Below are positions 54,032 through 64,000 of a DNA stretch of 64,000 nucleotides, piece after piece (the first letter of the stretch is position 1; each line of letters begins with the position of its first letter). The notes under the pieces are model-generated. The model worked only from the letters and a program-made list of their open reading frames with translations, was not told the DNA's origin and did not search any database. The stretch comes from Clonostachys chloroleuca (lineage: Eukaryota; Ascomycota; Sordariomycetes; Hypocreales; Bionectriaceae), in NCBI GenBank assembly GCA_037952775.1, contig JBANAY010000003.1:29326001-29390000 (forward strand), written 5' to 3'. A program made the position numbers and the translations under genes.

Positions 54032-57000
54032 TTACCGGGTAGGGTGATCCAGAATGGGACTAATATTGACATCGAAGCGGAGAGCCCACCTGCGCATTTT
54101 CTGCATGAACTTCTCCGTTCGGTCAAGTTCACGATCACGACCAAAGAGTGTATCAACAAACTCGATTCCGGACTTTTTTCCAAGCGACTGCTTCTTCTTA
54201 CTGCTAGCCTTGAGCATAGACGCCTCGCAGTTCTCAAGGAGAAGCTGGAGTATGCTTATAAGACGCTGGCTGCTATCAAGGAATTCCTCGACGATCTGCT
54301 TCTTCTCCTTGCTGCGGATCGAGCCAACAATCCCCTCGGCGTGGTTGGTCCTCTCTGAGAGATCGAGAAGGAGCAACCAGAGCTTACCAGCCATCTCTGT
54401 AAGAGGCGCCAGAGGTCCTGCCTTGTAGACGGTCCAGTCGTAGATCCATTTGCCCAGGCTGTTAGCGTCAAATACACTACCAAGGAGGAGAATAGGCTGT
54501 TTACGAGGATCCCACTTCTCCAATGAGAAACCTGGAGGGATCTTGTCCTCCGCCGCATGCGCCTCTGTTGCAACGGGAGGAGCTGGAGGGCTAAGTACAC
54601 TTCCATACGATCGCCGCAACCGAGGCCAATCTGAAGCCCATGGTTCTTTGATAGCTGTTTTCTGTTCCTCGCTCGGAGGTTTCTGTTCTCCACTCGGAGC
54701 CGAGTTAACATTTTTGCGAGGTTTGCCAGCTGTACGGTCATTAGCGAGCAACAAGTTCATAATGATCTCGTGTCCGTTCTCCGTTGCCCATGAAAGAGGC
54801 GTCCGACCGAGTCTATCTTTGGAGTTGACGTCTACTCCGTGCATCTCGATAAGTTTCTTTGTCAATATCGGGTCACCACTTCCTGCCACCCACGACAGCG
54901 TAGTCCGACCACTGTCATCTCTGGATTCAGGATCTATCCCATCCTTGTCAAGAAGCTGATTAATTGCCCCCGTCCGCATGTTCTGTGCCGCCCATGACAA
55001 TAGTGCCTGTCCAAATTTGTCTTTAATATTGGGGTCAACTTCTTCCTTAGAGAGTAAAACGTCAATAACATAAACATGGCCGCTTTCTACAGCCCACGCT
55101 AAAGGTGTGCGACCATTTGTGTCCTGGGAATTCTGGGAAATATCCCCTTTTTCCAGTAGCAACCTCACCACTATTTCGTGCCCTTGCTTTGCTGCCCATG
55201 CCAAGGGCGAGAAGCCGTTACTATCGCAGGTATTTGGGTTGATTTGACTGTTGGCAAGTAACATTTTGACCAAACCTTCCTGTCCATATTGTGCGGCCCA
55301 GGAGAGTGGAGTCCTGTCAAACTTGTCCATGGAAGTAGGATTTACATCATCTCTCGACAGAAGCTGTTTGGCAAGGAGCTCCCATCCATGCTGAGCCATA
55401 TATGACAGCGGTGTCCGTCCGTCATCATCATTTGAGTCGCAATCGACTCTTCCCGAATCCACAAGCAGCTTAACTACCGATTCATGGTTATTTGCTAGGG
55501 CCTGTAAAAGAGGTGTACGGCCCTTATTCCACCATGTGGTTTTGGAATCCGGCAATACTCCACTTTGGCGGAGTAAAAGCCGGACTACATCGGCCTGCCC
55601 ATTACCTGCGGCCCATGAAAGAGGCGTCCGTCCACCGGAGTCTCGAGAATCGGGATCTATTCCATCTCTGTTCAGCAGTGACTGGCATACTTTGGAGTGT
55701 CCATTTCCCGCGGCCCAAGAGAGCGGGGACCGTGAATGAGTAGTATCCTTGACATTTATATCGATCCCCTCCTTCTCTAGTAATATCGTCACCACATCAT
55801 TGTGTCCATGCTCGGAGGCCACAGATAACGGAGTTCGCCCGTGGGAGTTTCTCGAATCGGTTGCATAGCTTCCGGCAAGAGATCCTATAATATCGCTGAG
55901 ACCAAATTGCGCGGCCACATGCGCGGCTGTCATTCTTCCTGGTACTCTTTGAGCGTATTCAGAGTCGCCCCCAAAGAGTTTTACTGCTAGCATCGCTTGG
56001 CAGGAGGCAGAAAGTGAGTTAGGAGTTGCAAGAAATTTTAGAATCAGCTTCTTCGTGGAGACTGATAATTTCTGAGCATGGTAACCCCAATTTCGTGCGG
56101 CATAATCATAGAGGAGATTTTCCTCTAGCCGAGTTTCCAGCGCTTGATCCGATTTGCAAGACCCGACGCTGAAGACCGGGAATGAGAGATATGTGACACA
56201 GGTCTTTGCCATGCTTTCCTCCCCTTCTGTAAATAGGTTATGACGATTCCGAGAAAAGTATTCCTGCATGGTGTAGTGTACTAGACGGATGATTTTGCTT
56301 TCCTCGTCAACAGTGACCAAGCTAGCACATGCAGTGACCATGTCTTCGGTCTCGGGTATATTATCTTCATCTAGTTTGTCGGTCCGATGTTCCACAGCGA
56401 GAGAATGTCGGAGCTCCGAGACTGTTAGAGGTCTCTTGGCACATGTTATCCAAAGCAGAGTTCTCTCCCCGAGCTGGCGAAAGCCCGTTTTCTGGGCCTT
56501 TATTCTATCCAGTGCTTGATCATATGCTTCTGATAGGACTTGCAATTTTGTATCCTCGTCCCGGTCCGCGGTCTGTTTTCGAAACTGGTCTAACGCAGAC
56601 TTGATCGCTTTTTTGGTCACTTTGTCAGTGAGAGAAGCCATATACAGCTGCGCCAAAAGAAACCTATATATATGTTAGATATAGTCATTTGATATCTCAG
56701 AATGAAGTTAGCTCACATGCCATCTACTGCATCTACTATCCCGTGTTTGATCTCATTCTGTAGGCTCGGGTCTCTGTGAACAAACGCTGGTAGTTGGGCC
56801 ATGCAGCCACCCAAGTATCTTCGTAAATCATCTCCATGCGCCCGAATCTCCAAGCTGGTATGTATATTGAAGGTATTCAAGATCTCTGGGACGAACCGAG
56901 AAGTCGTGAATAGATTGACGCCGTAGTTTGCTCGTAGATTGAACAGGTCGTCAACAAAACTTTTTCGGCATCCGTTGGCTTTCTGGCACTCATCCAACGC

Positions 57001-58720
57001 ATCGACGACAATGAAAGTTCTAGGAAAAAGCTTTGTGGTGGCCTGTAGCATTTGGGACAGCTCCTCAGCAGAGAAGCGCGTTCGGCGCTTTTTGTGACGG
57101 CCATAGAGTTGCTTGATATCGTCGGGTACACAGGGCTGCTGTTGAATCATTTGCTTCAACAGACTGGCTAAGAGGTCCTCGAACCTCTGCTCGGGATGGC
57201 GCCGGAAGTTGCAGAAAATAAAAGCAACACATGTGTCCTTCTTGCCTTGGAACTTTGCACAGAGATGATCGACCACTATTGCCGCCAGAATTGTCTTGCC
57301 TGCGCCAGGGATTCCTGGGCAGAACAATCCTTGCCCTTTACCCTCGGCCCATGCACGAAATTCTTCGGAGTCTAGAAGCCATTGGTCAGTTCCCGGTTGC
57401 CGCCTCTTGATGAAGTCGTTTTGTTGTGGAGTATAGTCCACTGGTGTAATCCAATCCATGATCTCTTCATCTTCCTCAGCGTGGTGGCGATGAAGTAAAT
57501 TGTTTATTTCTTTCGAAACATCTGTGACCGCCTCTTGGACATCTGATGCTATATTAGCAACTGATGACGCCCAGAAGTAGTGAGAACGTTGCGAACTTAC
57601 TCGAAATGATATCGGTTATCTTCTTTTCCGCATCAACCTTGCTTGGTGGAATCCGATAGAGCAAATCCTTTGCATAAGCTGCGGCTGCCATTGCGGCAAA
57701 CCCTTGCCATTTCTTGTTTTTGTGAGAGTCCGAGTAGTCACATATACCGCGGATGACTAGGCATGGAAAGTGGTTCATCAACCCTGCTGCTTCCATCTCA
57801 AAGCATAATATGTCCTGTTCCGCTGCAAGCTTATCCCGAATCAGAGCATCCTTCATGAGCTGGTTGCCCGAGGCAATCATTCCATAATGAATGGCCGGGT
57901 TGTCCTCTTCTTTATCCCGTGGTGGCCTTGAAACTATCTTTGGCGAGTCGTTTGGCCCACAGGCATGCTCGCAGCTTTCATCCTCTGAGGCTGAATGGAC
58001 AACGTCGGCTAGATACAATATATCTGATTTGGGATCCGGCCGCTGGTAGTTCTTTCGCAGCCTTGGCCTCTTGTCAAAAACAGCATTGATTGCACCTTCA
58101 ATCTGGTGACCATCAACCTCATACTTGGCCTTCAACGCGTTAACTGCTGTGCGCAAAAGTAGAGGAGGCTGGTCTAAGAAGCCAGTCAGGCGAAAGCACT
58201 GATCTTGTATTGTTTTACCAAAATCATACTGGATCACACCGCCCTTCCCGTCGCGAGGAGTGCTCACCACAATGTCTCCCAAGCGAATATCATGCTTTCG
58301 ACTTGGAGCCCCTCCGCCGATCCCGACCATTAAGCCGATTCGTATATTTGGGAACGAATGCCGCATGTGGGTTCCAACCGCTGCTGCAGAAGCCGTTCCG
58401 TACTCTCCATGTGGCAAGACGGTGATAGCGATGTTGTGCTTCCCTATCTTTCCGAGTGTATAGATATTATCATCGTTTGTCGCCAGATGTTCTGGCTCCC
58501 CGTGCGTCTCATCAAGGAATGCTTGCGCAGCAACATATTCTGTGGTTATCGCGCAGATCCAACCAACGGTATAGTTGTTGTTCGACAGCGGTATGGTATC
58601 ACTTGGAACACCTGCGGTCTTCGGTTCCGGTGTTTTCTCATCTTGAAGCTTTATCTTTTTGTCGGCCCTAAGAATCGTGGCTTGATCAATTTCAGTCTCG
58701 CTCAACGCCCGCTTTGCCAT
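54032..58720 (-). CDS. NLR-like receptor: PNP/UDP phosphorylase - NACHT - ankyrin repeats
   Basis: Three exons on the minus strand (58720-57601, 57548-56717, 56663-54032), all junctions in frame, give about 1527 aa. Domain order: residues about 50-365, a purine-nucleoside-phosphorylase-like domain ([69 protein letters not shown]). NACHT spans roughly 420-650 with Walker [11 protein letters not shown] and Walker B-like [11 protein letters not shown], then a helical bundle to about 850. Twelve ankyrin repeats of the [13 protein letters not shown] type cover about 870-1280. A C-terminal module follows ([40 protein letters not shown]). STAND proteins of this design act in fungal non-self recognition: nucleotide-driven oligomerisation after ligand sensing by the repeats, with the PNP domain as likely effector. 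The repeats are very regular. No breaks. Confidence 0.93.
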
Positions 58721-59210
58721 TGTCAGTGAATGACCATCTCAATGCAGTGCCCCTGAACTTCCCAGATCAGCTGCCGTTAAATAAGAACACGAAACGGCGT
58801 GATAGAAAGGTAGTTTGACAAGGAATTGAGACCGAGGCGGGATGAGACAATGGCCATGATTGATTGATGCAGTTTTCTGCTTGTCAGCATGATCAAATGC
58901 AATTGGGCCACGTGGCTCATGACACTTACCCCGCCCCGTGAACTAATTATTGGATTTGAACGGATAAGGATTACAAAAAGTGCTTATTTGGGTTAATGAT
59001 GTGTATATATTCGATTTCTTGTGATTGTGTGCTGTGTTCATGTACGGAACTGAATAGTTATAACCTAAGAATTAATAATTTCCGTAGAGGATTGATTTAG
59101 CAGAATTATAGGCAACTGAAAAACTGTTTCAATGAGACAGTGGAAGCATAGCCAGTGATAATGCATTATTAGTTTGATTTTACCATTGTACCACTACACG
59201 ATACACCACG
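58721..59210. other. intergenic between NLR and transcription factor
   Basis: Contains the 5' flank of the NLR gene and the 3' flank of the regulator. AT-rich around 58960-59180. No TATA-like or repeat feature is convincing. Confidence 0.45.
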
Positions 59211-61734
59211 TCAAAGTGGTTCTGTCCAGCCAAAGGTCGAGAGCATCTCCTCTGGCCACTTCTCCCCGGAAAAGGTTTGGCCCATGAGCTCACACTGCAG
59301 AAGATCGTCCAGCATGGCCCAGTTTGGCCAGACGGGCTCGTCTACCGGTGCCATGGGGTTTCGAGGCCCTTGCATAGTAGCATCTCCTGAAAGCCGTTAG
59401 CCCTGAGGTATAATCTAACTTTATTTCAGTGTGATTATTACCTTCTGCGGTGAGATGGGGCATCCTTTGTTCCAGCATCTCGAGGATTCGTATTACGTAG
59501 GATGCGCATGGGAAGTGTGGCACATATTGCTCGAATATCTTGATGCACTGAGACCAAGAAGTCTGGAGTGAAGCCATTTCGAGATTCAACTCGGGGGCTG
59601 GACAAAGACGTGCCGCCACGAGTACTATAGCGCAGGAAAAGGCATCTAAAGTGTTGTCAGGTCAGCAATGGAGAGGGCCTGGGAAGTAGGAATGAGCGAG
59701 GCTTGTCTTGCAGTGAATCTTATGCGAAATGGAAGTCCAGTAGGAACTGTCCATGTTCCTGTAAATGTGGGCGATTAACGTTTGTACCGTGGAGACGCAT
59801 AATGAGCAGGCTTTCAAGGCCAGCTGCTGTTCAAGGCTGTCATTCTTGTAGGGCTTCTTTTCACCGGGAGGGTTTGTTGAGACTTCCGCAACCAGTAATA
59901 AAATCGGCCGCAACAGGAAGATACGGATATACAGGAACCTTGCAGTACATGCCAGTCAGCCCAAAAGCAATCCAGAGGTAGGATCTTAGCATAACTCAAC
60001 AAACCTAGAATACAGAATCTTTGCCCCAAGAGCGATCTTGTCATGCACAGGGGTGATAGGGTTCGCTGAATCAGGGCTGATGATGAGGTAGCTGGGGAGT
60101 GTGTCCTGAAAATCATCCAAGGCACTGTTCAGTCTCATGACGGTACCCAGCTCTTGGTAGGGCGCAGAGGATGGGCTGGATGGTTGAGGCTCGTTGCTTT
60201 TATCAGAGTAAAAATTTAGGAGAATTTCGTTCAGGATATCGAAGAGCTTGCACGAGTAGACGAAGCTGGACATTTGTGCAGGTTGATGCGGCTGAGAGCC
60301 ATCGCCGTCTTCTAGCAAGTATTCATCGTCGATCAGCAGGGGCAGAGGAATCTTTAAATGGCCGTAAGTCATTGTGGGCCGACCAAAGGTTACGGCGAGT
60401 TGACTACAAGTCATGGCATCTGGTTAGATCTGCTGCTGATTGATGTTGCACGAAAGACATACCGGTCCAGGAACACACAAGTGTGCCAGACTCTACGTTC
60501 CATTTCTCTCTGCAGCTGGCTCTTGTTTCTAGCCGTACGGTCAAGGTGAAGGCCTAGACTATGTGCTGTCCTGATGGCCGATCCTACAATGTTCCAGCAC
60601 CGATTTGCGTGCACAGTGGATTGGAGATATACACCTGTGAGTAAGAGAAGCTGCACGGTGGCAAGCGTCGGATAGTCTAAAAATTCGTCGGCGAATAGCC
60701 TCCGTGATCGCCGGTAGAATATATCCGCAAAGACACGCTTCCGGGTGGTTGTGATCTGGTCACTGAACTGGCAACTGATGGCGAAAACAATGTTCAATGT
60801 CGAGAGGAACGGCGGATCGTCTTGACTTCCTGGTGACTGGCTTGGGCATGCTTCGTCCTCGCCCATCCACTGCAAGCGGTAGGACCTCATAAAGGTAGGT
60901 TTGTGGAGAATAGGCAGGAGGGGATGCATATATTCCCAGAACGCCTTGACCAAGCCGTCGGCTACTCTTCGTGTCGGCAGTGATACGGGGTCCAGATCGC
61001 CATCCTGTGATTGCGGACTGAGGTAGGATCTCTCAGGTTTAGAACCGTCGTTGGGTTTCGTATTCGTCGCATGCAATGGCGAGTCATTCTTGCCGATTGT
61101 TCGCAACATGGATCGAACGAACGCCATAGGAGATGATTGACCAAGATGGTTGGCAATGTCTCCTTCAGAAGATGGAACAATGACCATTGCGTCAGTCTCT
61201 ATGGTGTCACGGTATGGCGACTTAGCCGTCGGTCCTGCGCCTGTTGAAAAGTCGCCCTGGATAGTCGAAATTGGCGAATTGTCGCTCCTCGAAACAGCGA
61301 CTGCGGCCGCTTGCCTCGCGTCTTGTTCTGCCCCGTCATCGATCGGCTCTATAATGGCGAGTTAGCAGATATGCACAACCAAATGTCTTTGATATCCAAG
61401 GCGAACCCATCAGCCGTCTTCTTTCATACTCCTGAACCCGAGCCTCTAGGGTCGAGACATATCTGCAACATGGTCAGCTGCCCATCCGGGCCTTGTCGCA
61501 AGTAAGCCGCCTTGATTTTGATGCCTACCTCCTAGTTTTCAGAGTCCCCTGTTCATAGACGCAAGTTGAACTGGCACCTTTGTTTTCACATGTTGAGCAA
61601 GCGGGCTGTCGGCCATCGCACCGGGTCTTGCGAGCACGGCAGTAGTTACATGCAAGCGCTATCTTGCGCCGTTTGGTCGTTGGTCTCGCATTGGCGACAT
61701 CAGATTGAATCTGCGGGAACGTATCGTCAGCCAT
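59211..61734 (-). CDS. Zn2Cys6 transcription factor with fungal_trans domain
   Basis: Seven exons on the minus strand (61734-61529, 61462-61407, 61348-60463, 60403-60005, 59938-59712, 59645-59442, 59386-59211) sum to 717 aa in frame. The zinc cluster is [20 protein letters not shown] and on through two more Cys (C-x2-C-x6-C-x6-C-x2-C-x8-C), followed by a basic linker and a short coiled coil ([15 protein letters not shown]). The fungal_trans core begins near [20 protein letters not shown] and includes [33 protein letters not shown] and GRPTM. The fifth intron uses a GC donor (GCAAGA...TTTAG), needed to keep frame. The last residues are acidic. A target pathway cannot be inferred; the adjacent P450 on the same strand is a candidate target. 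Confidence 0.9.
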
Positions 61735-62458
61735 GGCGAAATGGCAAAAGGACTGATCGGGACAGCGGCGGATATGTACCAGGGCGACGGTCGGATGGTT
61801 GGCGGGCCCGTGGCATCTATATAAGCGCTTCTCCATTCGCCTGGGCCGGGGTAGACTTGTTCCCCATCCTTGATAACCCCGCACTGAAGACATGGCTCAA
61901 TGACTAGCCGCGTATTCATACAGTACCTAGGCAAGTTGGGGCAGATACGGTGGCAATAAGAGGACCCGTGGACAGCACTAACCCAGCGAGGTGTGGCCCC
62001 TTGTTTAGGTTTGCTTGGCCTGGGATTCTGATTCGGCTGGGATCGAGGCCTGGCTCTCTCCGCGTCTGAATTTATCCAATGGCTGTTAGTCGGAGTTGGC
62101 TGACTGTCCCCAAGGCGATTAGCTCAGGCGCTGTTCATGGTCCGCGCTGTATCCAGTCAAGACATGGGGTTGTGATTCTCGGTATTATTGTCTACAATCC
62201 GACCTTGTAGAGGTAACAAGAATTTTGTAGGGAAATGAAACTTAATATGTCTTGTTAACATCATGTGTGTTAGAAACACTGAAAGATCTTCCACACTCTA
62301 GATGTGCATAAATGGGAGTCGTCCTTAGTTTCAACTGATGATAAAGATGTGTATACTACTATCTACCGGGGTGCAGCAGTTCTAGTTTTCTAGAATGTGT
62401 ATAGGCTTAAACTCTTATTGGCTCTCTTCCAAACCCATCTCATCGGGTCACTAGCCCT
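61735..62458. other. intergenic, no gene recognised
   Basis: Promoter side of the transcription factor and 3' flank of the terminal P450. No gene or repeat was identified. Confidence 0.45.
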
Positions 62459-64000
62459 TCAATCTTCGCATTGCTTGAGGCGAAGGACCAGCTTCTTGCT
62501 CGCCGGACTAGCATTGAAAGTATCATACAGCCTCATGTCATCTTGTGTCATACTACTGTCAATCGAAGCATCGAATCGGCGGAAGAACGCTGCTGTGAGC
62601 TTGCTGAGCTCCATCTGCGCTAGACTATGACGATAAGTGTTAGTTACTTAGAAACATTGGATAATGCCTGGCCTGATGGCCGTTGCTTACTTGATCCCGA
62701 TGCATTTGCGAGGTCCCACGGAAAAGGGAACCCATGCCTCTTTTCGTTGTTCTTCTCCCTCCTTTGCAAGCCAGCGGTCGGGGTTCCATTCTTCGGCGTT
62801 GGGAAAGGCCTCTTCATTCAGGTGGATAGTATAGTTTTGGATGCCGACAATCGTCTGGAGTACGTCAGCGCAGGTTCCATCTCCACAGGTGATGATTCTT
62901 ACCCCTTTCGGGACTGCAACGTTTGAAACTACCGTGTCCTGAGTTGCTGTTCGCGGTAGTGTCGCAATGATGGTCGGGTACCGTCTCAGAGTTTCGTTAA
63001 TGACGGCCTGGAGTAAAGGTAGCCCAGTACACACCTGTGTCCATGAGCTAGAAAGGTCTATGCTTTTGAGAAACATAAATATCTTACGCGATAATCCGGC
63101 ACTGCATCGCGGTCTGGGAAGGCTGCCCTGAGCTCTTCCTGAAGCCGCCTGGTCACTTCTGGCTTCTGCAAGCAGCCCCAGAGGATGTAGATGAATGTAG
63201 TCGCCGTCGTCCCGCTGCCTCCAAACCTAAGATAACAGCGTAAGTAAAACGAACTTTGAGTATAGAGTACCCGAGGATTCATACATTCCACCCATGCATT
63301 CCTCCGCTATCTGGGAGTTGGTAAGGGAAGCACCCGGGTCAACATCTTTGGGGCTTGTGGGACTGGAAATAACTTGGCGCAGGAAAGGCGTGTTGACTCC
63401 CGTGGCGCGGCAGTCCTGGATAACGTTCATCGCATACTGTATTTGAATCATGTTAACTTTGCTCGCGGTGTCCGACTGGGGAGTTGCTCACCTTCTTCCA
63501 CTTATTGACGCCGCGGAAGCAGTTGCCTACATAGCCCGGAACAAGAACGCCCCACCGCTCAAGGACAGGGAGAAACTCTTTCTGTTGCATAGTGGGTTAA
63601 TTACACGGGCTAATTGCTAGAGTTGAAATCGATTTGCTTTGCTTACAAACATGTAGGTTGGCTTCCAGGCATAGAAATATGGCATCACCTCGTGGGATCG
63701 TCCATGTTTGACGCACCCCGGATCAACATCGAACATGAGATGGTCTAATTGTGTAAGCGAGAATACATTGGTGTCGGACGTTCGATTGACTCACAAACGG
63801 TATCGAATCCTAGCCAGTGAACCCAGCTAAAGACATCAATGGCATTGCCCTGCGCCGTCTTGGTCGTCCAGTGGTCTAACATGGCGGTAATTTTGGTATC
63901 GATGTTTGGCTCGAATTCGTTCATAGAAGCCTGTGAAAATCCCCGAGATAGAAGCTTTCTGCGCTGTTTATGTGCCTTTGGGTCACTTTATGATAGAACA
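62459..64000 (-). CDS. cytochrome P450, partial (5' end beyond window)
   Basis: Minus-strand exons read from the window edge to TGA at 62459-62461. The C-helix region appears at the edge (KVTQRHIKQRRKLLSRGFSQ-like; SFASMNE-type). The I-helix FGGSGTTATTFIYILWG follows a 60-nt intron, and the ExxR helix is INETLRRYPTI. An in-frame 48-nt intron (GTAAGA...CCAG) lies between VPKG and TIVGIQNYTIHLNEEAFPN. The heme loop is PFSVGPRKCIGI with the Cys ligand, and the last exon reads LAQMELSKLTAAFFRRFDAS. No breaks in what is visible. Chemistry is probably hydroxylation of a small molecule; the family resembles benzoate-hydroxylase-type fungal P450s. It shares orientation with the regulator downstream. 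Confidence 0.85.

Noticed and set aside
12984..64000. Secondary-metabolite biosynthetic cluster (two P450s, O-methyltransferase, MFS, Zn2Cys6 regulator)
   Set aside because: The genes are 10-25 kb apart with unrelated genes between and there is no PKS, NRPS, terpene synthase or other backbone enzyme.

Overview
The window is nuclear DNA of a filamentous ascomycete (Pezizomycotina; Sordariomycetes/Hypocreales-like is my guess from gene content). Genes carry short GT-AG introns of about 45-75 nt with TACTAAC/CTGAC-like branch sites. Families present are typical of such fungi: PL1 pectate lyase, GH12, HsbA, P450s, MFS transporters, NACHT/ankyrin proteins and a Zn2Cys6 regulator. No rRNA, tRNA or CRISPR was recognised by eye. 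Gene density is low and at least fifteen loci are broken or partial, so this looks like an accessory or subtelomere-like compartment. Several premature stops are TAA or TAG where CAA or CAG would be expected, as repeat-induced point mutation (RIP) would produce.

Layout. 1-4 kb: a decayed SAT4-type membrane protein and an unidentified coding remnant. 4-11 kb: a secreted pectate lyase, then a group pointing at membrane lipids: a broken sphingomyelinase-D-like phospholipase, an intact aegerolysin, and a divergently transcribed, broken MACPF pore-former. 12-15 kb: a PhiA-like secreted wall protein and an intact P450. 16-22 kb: a decayed alpha/beta-hydrolase-NACHT receptor and AT-rich debris. 22.5-26 kb: an intact MFS transporter behind an unusual 21-bp-periodic promoter repeat, an unidentified gene fragment and an HsbA-like protein. 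27.7-36.3 kb: a DUF6604 pseudogene, a small frameshifted gene, a secreted cationic Kex2-type precursor, a reticulon and a CHAT-domain remnant.

36.5-43 kb is the healthiest stretch: an O-methyltransferase, a Smi1/Knr4 (SUKH) protein, a conserved fungal protein and a GH12 glucanase. 44-49 kb holds a broken metallo-beta-lactamase-fold enzyme, a transcription-factor remnant and an MFS transporter with one nonsense codon. 50-54 kb has an orphan ORF, a Lys/Gly-rich gene with serial in-frame stops and a decayed PKA-like kinase. 54-58.7 kb is a large intact PNP-NACHT-ankyrin receptor (about 1527 aa). 59-64 kb has a Zn2Cys6 regulator and a P450 cut by the window end.

Two themes stand out. First, a sphingolipid/membrane-attack gene group (SMaseD-like, aegerolysin, MACPF) in which only the lipid-binding subunit is intact. 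Second, repeated presence of fungal non-self-recognition architectures (hydrolase-NACHT, DUF6604, CHAT, PNP-NACHT-ANK), mostly dead, with one full-length survivor. P450s, the O-methyltransferase, MFS proteins and regulator do not form an obvious biosynthetic cluster because no backbone synthase is present.
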